Source: JBFXCK01 sp050182275
GTDB lineage: Bacteria > Pseudomonadota > Alphaproteobacteria > SHNJ01
Direction of reading: 5' to 3'
DNA length: 64,000 bases
NCBI GenBank assembly: GCA_050182275.1
Contig: JBFXCK010000005.1
Coordinates: 47,060-111,059 of the forward strand
Shown: positions 1 to 8,649 of the stretch, in pieces
How positions within the stretch are numbered: the stretch's first letter is position 1
How the letters are laid out: each line of letters opens with the position of its first letter
Notes under the pieces: generated by a model
Database searches by the model: none
What the model was told of the DNA's origin: nothing
The model's input: only the letters and a program-made list of their open reading frames with translations
Translations under genes and position numbers: made by a program

Positions 1-359
1 TCGTAATAGGAGACAAAATATTCAACCGCATTATTGGGGAAAAAACTTTTCATCTCGCCATAAAGCTGGGCCGCCAAAGTTTTATTCGGCGCCAAAATTA
101 ATGTTGGCCGTTTCACTTGCGAGATCACATGCGCCATGGTGAAAGTTTTGCCCGAACCCGTAACGCCCAGCAGCACTTGGTCCCGCTCGTTGTTTTTTAA
201 TCCTTGAATAAGCGCTTCAATGGCGGCCGGCTGATCGCCCGCCGGCTGAAACGGGCTTTCCACCGCAAAGGGCGGCGAATCAAGCAGCAGCGCCTTGTCA
301 AACTGGGCGCGAACCCAGCCGATGGCGGAATTGACAGAAGGGGCTAAAGATGACGGCAT
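1..359 (-). CDS. uvrB: UvrABC excinuclease subunit B, N-terminal part (cut by window edge)
   Basis: First about 119 residues of UvrB, the DNA-damage-verifying helicase-like subunit of nucleotide excision repair. Reading from the ATG at 359 there is a short variable lead, then the FQPAGDQPAAI motif, the Walker A loop GVTGSGKT and the APNKTLAAQLYGEM motif, all characteristic of UvrB. The reading frame is intact and runs off the left edge, so the C-terminal domains cannot be seen. It is divergent from the pseudokinase gene at 554. Confidence 0.95.
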   Translation of the reverse strand, partial: MPSSLAPSVNSAIGWVRAQFDKALLLDSPPFAVESPFQPAGDQPAAIEALIQGLKNNERDQVLLGVTGSGKTFTMAHVISQVKRPTLILAPNKTLAAQLYGEMKSFFPNNAVEYFVSYY

Positions 360-553
360 TGTTATAATATAGGGGAGGTCCCAAGTCCTTGTAAAAGGGC
401 CATTTTACCGCCACCGGTAAATAAAAAATTAAAGCCGATTATAGCTAAAATTCAACCAAAAAGTAACGCCTCTTAGGCAAAATAGAGGGATAGGGTAAAG
501 CATTGAAAGGGCAGCTAGAATCAAGCTCAACGCCCCCTCTTAAGGGCTGAAAA

Positions 554-2596
554 ATGCAAGTGGCAGGGGAAAAAGAAGAACTGGACAGCATCACCTCTAT
601 GAATACGCCGCCGCTACGGGCAGAGGAAATGCTCGCGGTGAAAAACCGCTATTTCATTTCTTTGCATCAAGGGCGGCCGGAATTTTCTACGCCCGGCGCC
701 GATGCAATCGAGGCTTACGATCATCACCGCACCCCGTTTTTGGCATTGCTGTGCCGGCCCGAAGCCGCGGTACGCTGGCGCTTGCTCGAAAAAATAACCG
801 CGATTACCCATCACGGATTTTTGCCCTTATGCGATTATGACATGGTGACGTTACCCGGCCAAAGGGGAAGGCGCCTGGCGCTTATTTATCAAGCGCCCTA
901 TGGCCCGCGCCTGGCTTTACCGGGCGCCGCCAGTTTTCCGCACTTCAGCGAGAATCAGGCTTTGCGCTGTATGCTGGGCTCGTTATTGCCGGCGTTGAAG
1001 GAATTGGCTGAACAGGGCATCGCCCATCGCGGCATCCGGCCGGATAATTTATTTTGGTCGGATGATCAGGGAAAAAAATTAATTCTGGGCGATGCGGTTA
1101 GCTGTTCGGCCGGTTTGTTGCAACCCTCTTGGGCCGAAAGCCTATCTTACAGTTCGGCAAATCCTTTAGCGCGCGGCGAAGGCGATCCAAGCGACGATGT
1201 ATTTGCGCTGGGCGCAACCTTGCTGGCGCTGATACTGGGCGAGCCGCCCTTAAATCATTTGCCGGAAGAAGAACGCTTAAGCCGCCGCCTGCAAGAAGGC
1301 AGTTTTTTGGCCTATACCAGCCAGCGCCCGATTTCGAAAGCGGTGCTGGATTTGCTGCGCGGCATGCTGACCGATGATCCAAAGGAACGCTATAGCATCG
1401 AGGAAGTCGAAGCCTGGATTCACGGCAAGCGCCGCCTTACCCGTCAACCGGCGATTCACCGCCGGGCGGTGCAGGCTTTTTCTTTTGTGAATCAAGATCA
1501 TTTTTACGCCCGCAATTTGGCGCTGGCCCTAAGCCAAAATTGGGGGCAGGCGGCCGCCGCGCTGAAATCGCACGCGTTTGATAATTGGGTGCGCCGCTGG
1601 CTGGGCAATTTGGCCTTAGCGGAAGAATTGGCCAAGGCCGCCAAGGGCCAGGCTTCGGGAGAACGCGGATCGTTTGATGACCGCTTAATCGCCAAATCTT
1701 GCATTTTGCTTGATCCGCAAGCGCCGTTGCGCGTGCCGGGTTTTTCAGCCTCGCTCGATGGCTTGGGCAATGCATTGGCGAATGGCCTGAACGATCAAGA
1801 TATTTTGAATGGCGTAGCGATGATTTTATCCTGCCATTTGCCTTCGTTATGGCTGCGCTATAATCCGGAATCCCCGCTTTATGCCGAGATTAAGAAATTC
1901 GAATCATTGCCCCTTATGCTGCATGAGCCTAGCCCCGGTTTCGGGATCGAGCGCTGTTTATACGAATTGAACCCCTTCATGGCTTGCCAAAGCCCCTTGG
2001 TCAAAGATTTTTATGTCAAAGAGCGGCTGGAAATTCTTCCCGCCCTGGAAAGGGCCGCCAGCCTGCCTGGCCGCGGCTCTATGCCTATCGACCGTCATTT
2101 GGCGGCTTTCATCGGCAGCAAATATACGGAAATAAAAGATTCCGATCTCAAACCCTTGGGCAGCGGCGATGAAAATAAAAAACGCCTGGCCATTTTGCGC
2201 CTGCTGGCGAAGGTGCAAAAATATGATCATGGCCCCCCGGCGCCAAAACTGGCCGCCTGGCTGGTGGATGTGGCTGCGCCGATTTTATCTTCCTACCGCA
2301 ATTTGCCGCGCCGCCGCCGTTTGCAAGCCAAGGCCGCCGAAGCGGCTTTGGGCGGGAATTTGTACGAATTGCTGGGCGTCATCGACAATGCCGAAGAACA
2401 ATTGGCCGATGAAACCGGCTTTCATCAAGCCGCGGTCGAACATCGCATCATAGCGATGAAAATCAGGGAATTGGAAAATATCCGCGACCGAAAATCGGAT
2501 TTCGCCGTCATCCGCGGCGAGCAAATTACTTTAAGCTTGGCAACGCTCGCTTCGATGGCGGGGGTTTTAATGATTTTCGTCATGCGATTGCTATAG
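554..2596 (+). CDS. Kinase-fold protein, probable pseudokinase, with C-terminal membrane anchor
   Basis: 680 residues. The first ~300 show a degraded serine/threonine kinase fold: the catalytic-loop position reads HRGIRPDN (residues 158-165) where active kinases have HRDxKxxN, so the catalytic Asp is Gly. The DFG position reads GDA. The lobe after it is well kept (DDVFALGATLLALILGE, then LTDDPKERYSIEEV). The C-terminal half is an uncharacterised helical region and the last ~20 residues form one membrane helix. The start could also be the ATG at 599. The gene at 2605 follows after 8 nt and encodes a small membrane protein, so the two probably form an operon and a membrane complex. Kinase fold is recognised from sequence; loss of catalysis is inferred. 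Confidence 0.75.
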   Translation: MQVAGEKEELDSITSMNTPPLRAEEMLAVKNRYFISLHQGRPEFSTPGADAIEAYDHHRTPFLALLCRPEAAVRWRLLEKITAITHHGFLPLCDYDMVTLPGQRGRRLALIYQAPYGPRLALPGAASFPHFSENQALRCMLGSLLPALKELAEQGIAHRGIRPDNLFWSDDQGKKLILGDAVSCSAGLLQPSWAESLSYSSANPLARGEGDPSDDVFALGATLLALILGEPPLNHLPEEERLSRRLQEGSFLAYTSQRPISKAVLDLLRGMLTDDPKERYSIEEVEAWIHGKRRLTRQPAIHRRAVQAFSFVNQDHFYARNLALALSQNWGQAAAALKSHAFDNWVRRWLGNLALAEELAKAAKGQASGERGSFDDRLIAKSCILLDPQAPLRVPGFSASLDGLGNALANGLNDQDILNGVAMILSCHLPSLWLRYNPESPLYAEIKKFESLPLMLHEPSPGFGIERCLYELNPFMACQSPLVKDFYVKERLEILPALERAASLPGRGSMPIDRHLAAFIGSKYTEIKDSDLKPLGSGDENKKRLAILRLLAKVQKYDHGPPAPKLAAWLVDVAAPILSSYRNLPRRRRLQAKAAEAALGGNLYELLGVIDNAEEQLADETGFHQAAVEHRIIAMKIRELENIRDRKSDFAVIRGEQITLSLATLASMAGVLMIFVMRLL

Positions 2597-2604
2597 GGGG
2601 AATA

Positions 2605-3108
2605 ATGGCAAGCGTCAGCAACCATCATCCGAAATCGGGCTTGAAAACCGGCCTTTGGCTGTTTTCCGGCGGCATTGCCGCCTTGGCTTTGCTGCCTTAT
2701 ATGCTGATTATTGCGGTTGGCATGATTCCTTCCTGTTTGGCCTGGATGTTCGACCGGCGTCCGGAAAAATACGCCGCCACCACCGTGCTGCTGTTCAACG
2801 GCACCGGCGTGTTGATGGTGTTATTGCGGGTGATCGAGCAAGGGTATAATTTGGCTTATTCGATTTCACTATTGCAAGACCCGGTAGTGTGGCTGACTTT
2901 AATGGGCCCGGCGGCTTTGGGCGTCATTTTGCTGCATATTATTCCGCCGATGGTGGTTTACGCCATGTCGTTCCGCGCGGTTGAGGGAATTAAGCTGATG
3001 GAAGAACACCGCCAGGAATTGCGCGAAGAATGGGGCGAGGCTTTGGGCGAAATCCAAGTCCCCGTCACCCAGCGCGATGTCGCCATTTTTGATAGCAGGT
3101 ATCAGTAA
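2605..3108 (+). CDS. Small polytopic membrane protein, partner of the kinase-like protein
   Basis: 167 residues with about four predicted membrane segments (near residues 15-45, 55-72, 85-100 and 103-125) and a charged cytoplasmic tail rich in Glu and Arg. A GGGGG/AATA ribosome site precedes the ATG, 8 nt after the kinase-like gene stops, so the two are probably co-translated. I do not recognise a named family. A membrane partner or anchor for the upstream pseudokinase is an inference from context. Confidence 0.7.
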   Translation: MASVSNHHPKSGLKTGLWLFSGGIAALALLPYMLIIAVGMIPSCLAWMFDRRPEKYAATTVLLFNGTGVLMVLLRVIEQGYNLAYSISLLQDPVVWLTLMGPAALGVILLHIIPPMVVYAMSFRAVEGIKLMEEHRQELREEWGEALGEIQVPVTQRDVAIFDSRYQ

Positions 3109-3170
3109 TTTTTTCCTGATAATCTTTTCGGATCTTTCCTTCGCTTTAATCTTGCGCTATCACCGCCCTT

Positions 3171-4172
3171 ATGAGCTTGCCGCAGAATTTTAAGGCCTTG
3201 GTGATTGAGGAGCATGGCGCGCAGTTATTCGCCAATCCCAAAAATATCGCTGCCGCTGATTTGCCGGAAGGCGAAGTTACGCTCCGCATCGCCTATTCCA
3301 GTTTGAATTATAAAGACGCCCTTATTCTCAATGGCATTGGCGGCATGGTGAAAAATTATCCGCATGTGCCGGGCATCGATTTGGCCGGCGAAGTTATTGA
3401 CAGCAACCATTCCAGCTTCAAGGCGGGGCAAAAAGTTTTACTGACCGGCTGGCGCGTTGGCGAATTATGGTGGGGCGGCTATGCGCAATATGCCAAAGTA
3501 AAAGCCGAATGGCTAATCCCATTGCCAGATGGGCTTGATCTGCGCCAGGCCATGATTTTGGGCACGGCCGGCCTAACCGCGATGCTGGCTTTAATACAAA
3601 TGGAAAAACATGGCTTGGAAAAAAATCAGGGGCCCATTTTGGTGACGGGCGCCGGCGGCGGGGTGGGAAGTTTAAGCGTGGCGCTGCTGGCTAATCTTGG
3701 TTATGAAGTGGCGGCGGTTACGGGCCGCGCTTCGCTGGGCGGATTTCTGCAAGAATTGGGCGCCAAAAAAATTATTCCACGCGCTGAATTAACCGATAAG
3801 CCTTTCAAGCCGCTTGATTCGCAGCATTGGGCCGGCGCGATCGACAGTGTGGGCGGCGTGATGCTGGCGCATATTTTGGCGCAAATCAAAGCCTATGGCA
3901 CGGTCGCCGCTTGCGGCCTGGCGGGGGGCGGCGAAGTGCCGCTTAGTTTAATGCCCTTCTTATTGCGCGGCGTGCGCCTGATCGGGATCGATTCCGCCAC
4001 TTGCCCTTCCGGTTTGCGCCTTGAGGCCTGGGCCCGCCTGGCCCAGGAAATGCCGAAAGACAAGCTCGATAAAATAGCCGTCGCAGCCCCCTTGCGTGAT
4101 TTGCCGAAGCTTGCTAACAAAATGCTAAGCGGCCAGGTCCAAGGCCGCATTGTGGTCGATGTGAACGTTTAA
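3171..4172 (+). CDS. acuI: Acrylyl-CoA reductase AcuI/YhdH-type quinone oxidoreductase
   Basis: 333 residues, the usual length of the zinc-free medium-chain dehydrogenase/reductase branch that holds AcuI and YhdH. Visible features: SSLNYKDAL near residue 44, the VPGIDLAGEV substrate-domain motif, LTGWRVGE, and an NADPH-binding glycine loop GAGGGVG at 160-166. AcuI reduces acrylyl-CoA to propionyl-CoA with NADPH and removes a toxic reactive intermediate. The family call is strong; the exact substrate is inferred from the family. Confidence 0.9.
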   Translation: MSLPQNFKALVIEEHGAQLFANPKNIAAADLPEGEVTLRIAYSSLNYKDALILNGIGGMVKNYPHVPGIDLAGEVIDSNHSSFKAGQKVLLTGWRVGELWWGGYAQYAKVKAEWLIPLPDGLDLRQAMILGTAGLTAMLALIQMEKHGLEKNQGPILVTGAGGGVGSLSVALLANLGYEVAAVTGRASLGGFLQELGAKKIIPRAELTDKPFKPLDSQHWAGAIDSVGGVMLAHILAQIKAYGTVAACGLAGGGEVPLSLMPFLLRGVRLIGIDSATCPSGLRLEAWARLAQEMPKDKLDKIAVAAPLRDLPKLANKMLSGQVQGRIVVDVNV

Positions 4173-4191
4173 AAATTAAAAGGAAAATACG

Positions 4192-4386
4192 ATGGGTATT
4201 ATGGGTGATTGGCAAAAAAATCCAAAAGACGCAAAGCCGGAAAAACCGCCGGCGCTGCAAATAACCGGTTCCGCAATCGAACCGTCTTTTGCAAACCTCC
4301 AAGCGCCGAAGCCGGCGGAAAATTCCGGCCCCGATCTGGAATTTTTGGAAGAATATTTAGCCAATACCCGCGAAGCCAGAGGCTAG
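4192..4386 (+). CDS. Small proline-rich protein of unknown function
   Basis: 64 residues with a good ribosome site (AAAAGGAAAATACG) just before the ATG; a second in-frame ATG at 4201 is possible. The composition is Pro-, Ala- and Glu-rich, with no membrane segment. It ends with an acidic helix (FLEEYLA). It lies 20 nt after the reductase gene and may be co-transcribed. Its last four bases overlap the convergent gene at 4383. No family recognised. Confidence 0.55.
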   Translation: MGIMGDWQKNPKDAKPEKPPALQITGSAIEPSFANLQAPKPAENSGPDLEFLEEYLANTREARG

Positions 4387-4835
4387 CCGCGCGCTTCACG
4401 CGTAAGAACTTTGTCGAGGGAGCTGACAAAAGAAATCTCGGAGCTTAAAGGTTTCTTTTCCATGTCTTGCGCCAGTTTTTGAACAACAATATCAATAATT
4501 TCATCGCTAATACCGAGCTTGCCGCTTTGACGGCCTAAAATCAACGCTTCGGCGATGCTGATATCACAAGAAAGAATACGGTGCCTTTGCCCGGCTTTGC
4601 GGTAGAAAGCTTCCCTAATAACCAGCCGGGGATCGGCCTTGCTCAACAATTCTTTTATCGTATCCACCATTTCTGGGGTGGTGATGATATCGGTTTTTGT
4701 GCCGTTAAGCGTTCCTTCCATCACAATATCGGCTCTGCCCATTACCGGCGCGGATTTAGCGCGGATGGTTAAAATTCCGCTCCCCGGTTCATAAGAAACA
4801 GGGCTTTCATCGGCGGTAAGCGCATCTAAAATCAT
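4383..4835 (-). CDS. Conserved-looking hypothetical protein
   Basis: 150 residues, soluble, no signal peptide. It is mixed alpha/beta, with a helical C-terminal half containing ISDEIIDIVVQKLAQDMEK. The promoter-proximal neighbours on the same strand (4857-5252 and 5272-5514) follow with gaps of about 20 nt, suggesting a three-gene operon transcribed leftwards. I do not recognise the family. Confidence 0.65.
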   Translation of the reverse strand: MILDALTADESPVSYEPGSGILTIRAKSAPVMGRADIVMEGTLNGTKTDIITTPEMVDTIKELLSKADPRLVIREAFYRKAGQRHRILSCDISIAEALILGRQSGKLGISDEIIDIVVQKLAQDMEKKPLSSEISFVSSLDKVLTREARG

Positions 4836-4856
4836 CTTCCACTCCTTCAGATTTTT

Positions 4857-5252
4857 TTAAGCTAGTAATTGTTTGGCCGCACTCCGGTCCAGGCCGGTAA
4901 TTAACTCGAATTCACAGGCCGAGTCCAGTACTTGATTGATATTGCGGTGAACTTTGATCATGGTGATCGATTCTTTTTTGCCCTGGCGCAGGCTGATCAC
5001 ATTTTCTTCGCTTTCATCTTCGGCCGCTTCCATCAAAATCGGCTTGCCGATTTCAGCCGGTTGGTGCAGCGCGCGCAGATATTGGTGAAAGGCGGCGGCC
5101 TCTTCATAGCTGGTAAAGCGCACCAAAGTGGAATGGCCGTGAATTAAGCCTTCCAGGCGCACGCTTTGATCTTCGGTTTCAACCGTTAAATGGCCGAATT
5201 GAGAGTTCTTGATAACGGTGGCTTTGGCAGGGGTAGTCAGCATGTTAAGCAT
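4857..5252 (-). CDS. Hypothetical protein, second gene of a small leftward operon
   Basis: 131 residues, soluble. It contains an acidic stretch (AEDESEENVISLRQG) in the middle and a helical C-terminus. It sits between 5272-5514 and 4383-4835 on the same strand with short gaps, and a GGGAGACGCT ribosome site precedes the ATG. No known family recognised. Confidence 0.65.
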   Translation of the reverse strand: MLNMLTTPAKATVIKNSQFGHLTVETEDQSVRLEGLIHGHSTLVRFTSYEEAAAFHQYLRALHQPAEIGKPILMEAAEDESEENVISLRQGKKESITMIKVHRNINQVLDSACEFELITGLDRSAAKQLLA

Positions 5253-5271
5253 GGAGCGTCTCCCTTAATGA

Positions 5272-5514
5272 TTAATGCAACGGGCCGGCTTTGGCGCCGA
5301 TATTTTGCGCGACTTTACCCAGCAAGGCGCTGGCTTCGCGTTCGCCGAAATGGCCGATATAAAGGCACACCGCCATGGTCAGGAAGGCGCTGGCGATCGC
5401 CTGGGGGTTAATCCCGGCTTTGGCGACCTTGCTTTGGGCATCCATCAGCACGCGGAAGGTCGCTTCGACATCATGGTCGTTAAGGCTGGCATCGGCGGTA
5501 ATTTGGTCGAGCAT
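5272..5514 (-). CDS. Hypothetical small helical protein, first gene of the leftward operon
   Basis: 80 residues. It begins MLDQITADASLNDHD and carries a hydrophobic stretch (AIASAFLTMAVCLYIG) that could be an amphipathic or short membrane helix. It has a GAGAGGCGCTTC ribosome site. The upstream 5515-5715 stretch is AT-rich and holds its likely promoter on this strand. Function unknown. Confidence 0.65.
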   Translation of the reverse strand: MLDQITADASLNDHDVEATFRVLMDAQSKVAKAGINPQAIASAFLTMAVCLYIGHFGEREASALLGKVAQNIGAKAGPLH

Positions 5515-5715
5515 GAAGCGCCTCTCGTTAATATTCTATTTAACCTATCGTAACCAAAAATTAGCTTTTTGGCAACAAAAAAGTGACAAAAAGGTTAACG
5601 GCGGGGGAGGGGGGTTAAGGGTTAAAGCTTCGTTTTTTATGCTTTTCCCTATGCCCTAGCCTTAAACCCCGGGTTGTGGTAAAAAACGGGCTTCCCATTT
5701 ACGCCAAGGTTTATA

Positions 5716-6501
5716 ATGAAACAAAATTTTTTCTTCCTAACCATGATTTTTAATTTGCTGGTTTTCTTCCCGCTGCAGGCGGCGGAGGAGATAGGTAAGG
5801 ATGGCGAGAATATACAAATAAATGGGGCGATAATCATGCCCCAATGTTTCAATGAATATTGGCTGGATTCTAGAAAAAATATTATTGATCTCGAATTATG
5901 CGAGCAGATGGTCCAGCAAGACGGCGGCGATAGCGCCGGTTATAAATATATCGGCAAGCTAAGTAATTCGCTCGTCTTTGAATTAAGCCATTATACCGGT
6001 TCGCTATGGAATAAAATAGTTCTAGCGGATTATTTGCAAAAGAGTGTAGTTCACAAGAAGGGCGCCCTTAAAATTATTGCTGATAGAGCGGAAGGAACTT
6101 TATGCAATATGGGATATAGCGATGTTGCCGTCAAAAATGATCAATTATATTACATCCGTTATTACACTTTCGCCGATCTTTTATATTTGCTGCAGCAAGA
6201 TATTGATGCCGGCCTTTATGCCAAATTAGAAAACCGTCCTAAGCGCTGTGTCGCTAAGGCCCGGCATACCTATGATTTTAAGAACAAAAAAGAGCAGACT
6301 TTTGCCGTTTATTTAATAGATGATTGGATTAAAGAAGATTACCGGAAGAATATTTTTGAACCGAATAATGCCCCTGAGCAAATATGTCTCGAAAACCAGT
6401 TAAAAGATTTTATAGCTTCTAATGGTATAGAGTTGGATGAAGAAAAGCTCCATAAGTTAGGGCTAGTGCTTGAACGGCAGTGCGGCTCTAACTTTATGTA
6501 G
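5716..6501 (+). CDS. Secreted protein of unknown function, possible orphan immunity protein
   Basis: 261 residues beginning with a clear signal peptide (MKQNFFFLTMIFNLLVFF, then an AxA-like site), so probably periplasmic, with six or more Cys in the mature part. The leader DNA (about 5668-5715: GTTGTGGTAAAAAACGGG then CCCATTTACGCCAAGG) resembles the leaders of the two immunity genes at 43765 and 45818. It lies tail to tail with the Rap1a-like immunity gene at 6585. From its position, secretion signal and leader it may be an immunity protein whose effector is missing; this is inference, and there is no recognisable domain. Confidence 0.6.
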   Translation: MKQNFFFLTMIFNLLVFFPLQAAEEIGKDGENIQINGAIIMPQCFNEYWLDSRKNIIDLELCEQMVQQDGGDSAGYKYIGKLSNSLVFELSHYTGSLWNKIVLADYLQKSVVHKKGALKIIADRAEGTLCNMGYSDVAVKNDQLYYIRYYTFADLLYLLQQDIDAGLYAKLENRPKRCVAKARHTYDFKNKKEQTFAVYLIDDWIKEDYRKNIFEPNNAPEQICLENQLKDFIASNGIELDEEKLHKLGLVLERQCGSNFM

Positions 6502-6584
6502 ATTTAATTTCATTCGCTATCTATTAACTCTAAATCGTCTAATATATTTTCTATAGGTCGCTTCGACATCATGGCCGTTAACGG

Positions 6585-7232
6585 TTAAGAAGGCTGTTTA
6601 GGGCAGGGGTAGGCAACCGCCTGGCTATCAATAAAACCAAGCGCGGCTGGAGCCTGTTTCAGATCAGGATTGTTTTTTATCCAATTATTAAAATTTCTCA
6701 TTACTTCTTCATCAGAAATAATATAGGGCGACTTCTGAGTTTTGCCTTCTGGGCAAAATATGGGTTTTTTGGCAAGAGCGGACATATATCGAGCAATCTG
6801 CATCAAAGACTCGATATAGAATTTGCACGAACTTTTACCGCTATTATCTTGAAGGCAGCTATTTTGCAATTCCTGAACACTGGTGAAATGTCCTTGATTA
6901 AGACAAGGAATTCCACTTTTTATCCAATACTTAAGGGCATATATATGAGCGGGAACATCTTCTTCAAATTTTTCTTCCTCTAGAAAATCGGCTGCCTGTT
7001 GAACGTCATCCACGTTAATGGGTGTTTGGCGGCAAGGTTCATCTAAGTAAATTTTCAATGTTTGCAACCGTTCCCCCACACCACGCAGATAGGCCTCGCA
7101 ATTGCGCCGGTCTTGGGGATGGGCGGCGGCGCAAACTCGACGCAGCTCATCCGCTGTTAGATCTTTGGCAGAGGCGGGTGGAATTAAAAAGACAAAAAAC
7201 AAAAAGATAATTAAACACCGCATTAACAGCAT
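6585..7232 (-). CDS. Periplasmic Rap1a/Tai-like immunity protein with two tandem repeats
   Basis: 215 residues from the ATG at 7232, chosen because GGGGAG lies 8 nt upstream and it gives a clean signal peptide (MLLMRCLIIFLFFVFLIPPASA). An in-frame ATG at 7292 overlaps the effector stop as ATGA and is the alternative. The mature protein holds two copies of a pattern like that of the Rap1a/Tai immunity family: a leading LxxxC, a C-x-x-YL/YI segment, then a helix ending in PC (first copy ends SGIPC, second AVAYPC). In the second, the segment EVMRNFNNWIKNNPDLKQAP closely follows the family pattern. It lies immediately downstream of a muramidase effector, so it should protect the periplasm against it. 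Confidence 0.75.
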   Translation of the reverse strand: MLLMRCLIIFLFFVFLIPPASAKDLTADELRRVCAAAHPQDRRNCEAYLRGVGERLQTLKIYLDEPCRQTPINVDDVQQAADFLEEEKFEEDVPAHIYALKYWIKSGIPCLNQGHFTSVQELQNSCLQDNSGKSSCKFYIESLMQIARYMSALAKKPIFCPEGKTQKSPYIISDEEVMRNFNNWIKNNPDLKQAPAALGFIDSQAVAYPCPKQPS

Positions 7233-7288
7233 AGTTTTTTCTCCCCATTCAAAGAACATAAATGTCTTTATAAAAAAAACAATCTTTT

Positions 7289-8470
7289 TCATTCATTTTT
7301 AGGCAATCGGCGTTTGAATATATCGGCCATTTCTTGATAACGGCGAGCATGGCCCTCTTTGACGGGGTCATTTTTTTCCCTAGCTGCCATGCGTGCTTCT
7401 GAAGCGGCTTGTTCTAAATCTTTGACAGCTTGTTGATAATTACCTTTTTCAAGATGGGACTTGGTTTTGCTATTATTAAACCAATTTTTTCCACTCATAT
7501 ATACTAGGCCGGCCATACCTTGGTATTCTTCAGGAGTTAAGTTGTGCTTATCGGCAAAATCATCCAAGGGCCTGGTTAAGTCTTTTCCAGCAATAACTGT
7601 TAATCGCGCGATTTGCTCCGGCGTTAAGCTAACACCTTCTTTTCGCAGAGTGTCCGCTAGTTCTTGAGCAGGAATACCAGTCTGATTAGCAGCACCCGTT
7701 AATTTCTGGATAATAAGTTCGTCTACTTTAGCCTTGCGCAAATCACGCTGAATTTCCTGAGAGTTTCGTCGTCCAAGATCATAACCCTCTCCGATAGTGG
7801 CTCCGCTTTTCGTTCCACCAGGATGATAGGGATAAGCTCGCGCCCCCTCTTTACTGGAAATATAATCTTGGGCTGCTTTTTGGGCTTCATTAAGCTTAAA
7901 TTCCTCCTGTATGCGTTTTCTTACATTAGGATCAATTTTTAATTCTCCATTATTTGGCTGTTGAGGTTCTTTATTTGTCCGTACATAACTCGCCACCTGC
8001 AATGGATCCATTTGGTTCAGCACCAATTGATGCTCATTCATATAATCATGATATGATTGATTGGCGGTAAGGGGTTGCGGTTTGAGGGCGCTATAGCTGG
8101 GGAAATTCTCGTTTATAGTTTGCTGGGCGAAGGTTTTCTTTAATTGATGCCAATTGCGGGCGATATCAGCGCCGGTTGTGACGTCATCGGGCTTTGGATA
8201 AACGGGAAGCCCGGGCAAATTGGATGGTTGGATATTCCAGATTTTTGACCAATCCTTTGGTTGAGCGAAGGGTTCGTCATAATTGTCGGTCGCAGGCGGG
8301 CCGAAGATGCCAGCTAAACCTTCTACCAAATCGGCCAAAGGCGGTTTAGGCTTTGCAATAGGATTGATTGGCGGCGTAGCAGGGCGTCCAAACAAAGAAA
8401 AAGGGTGTAAGGGATCTAAAATTTTTTTAGGATCAAGAGGTCCGCCGGGCGGTTTGTTAGAAAACATCAT
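7289..8470 (-). CDS. Effector E4: shared N-terminal region fused to a pesticin-type muramidase domain
   Basis: 393 residues. Residues ~45-155 are the shared region: GLAGIFGPP, KIWNI, YP, VTTGADIARNWHQ, NENFPSY, NQSYHDYMNEHQLVL. The C-terminal half resembles the lysozyme-like domain of pesticin: E208 in SSKEGARAYPY, T225 and D231 in SGATIGEGYDLG. The Thr-to-Asp distance of six matches the catalytic Thr and Asp of pesticin, which cleaves the MurNAc-GlcNAc bond. No signal peptide, so it must reach peptidoglycan by another route. The gene sits behind a phage-type promoter and leader terminator (8496-8595) and is followed by its likely immunity gene. The fold assignment is by motif only. Confidence 0.8.
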   Translation of the reverse strand: MMFSNKPPGGPLDPKKILDPLHPFSLFGRPATPPINPIAKPKPPLADLVEGLAGIFGPPATDNYDEPFAQPKDWSKIWNIQPSNLPGLPVYPKPDDVTTGADIARNWHQLKKTFAQQTINENFPSYSALKPQPLTANQSYHDYMNEHQLVLNQMDPLQVASYVRTNKEPQQPNNGELKIDPNVRKRIQEEFKLNEAQKAAQDYISSKEGARAYPYHPGGTKSGATIGEGYDLGRRNSQEIQRDLRKAKVDELIIQKLTGAANQTGIPAQELADTLRKEGVSLTPEQIARLTVIAGKDLTRPLDDFADKHNLTPEEYQGMAGLVYMSGKNWFNNSKTKSHLEKGNYQQAVKDLEQAASEARMAAREKNDPVKEGHARRYQEMADIFKRRLPKNE

Positions 8471-8495
8471 AGCTTCTCCAAAAAGGGTTTAGAAA

Positions 8496-8529
8496 ACAAA
8501 AACCCGCCGCAATTAAAATGCAGGGCGGG
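8496..8529 (-). terminator. Intrinsic terminator in the leader of effector E4
   Basis: On the minus strand the stem CCCGCC/GGCGGG (with a bulge and further G-C pairs) is followed by TTTTTGTTTT. It lies between the promoter at 8567-8595 and the start codon at 8470, so transcription of the effector must read through it. The same layout recurs at 19321, 30958 and 63624. Confidence 0.75.
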
Positions 8530-8566
8530 AATGAGCAGGGGCAGGCAGGGTTTTTATCGTTCTTGT

Positions 8567-8595
8567 TTTGTACCATACAATTTCAAAAAAGTCAA
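8567..8595 (-). promoter_or_regulatory. Phage-type promoter, copy C, driving effector E4
   Basis: Minus strand: -35 TTGACT at 8595-8590, spacer of exactly 17 nt ending TTGTATGG, extended -10 TACAAA at 8572-8567. It shares its layout with three other promoters in the window. The start point is expected near 8560, giving a leader of about 65 nt that ends in a terminator. Confidence 0.75.
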
Positions 8596-8649
8596 GCAAA
8601 AACTTTTCCCGCTCTGGCTCTTCAAGAAAAACCGGCGTATACTGGCCAG

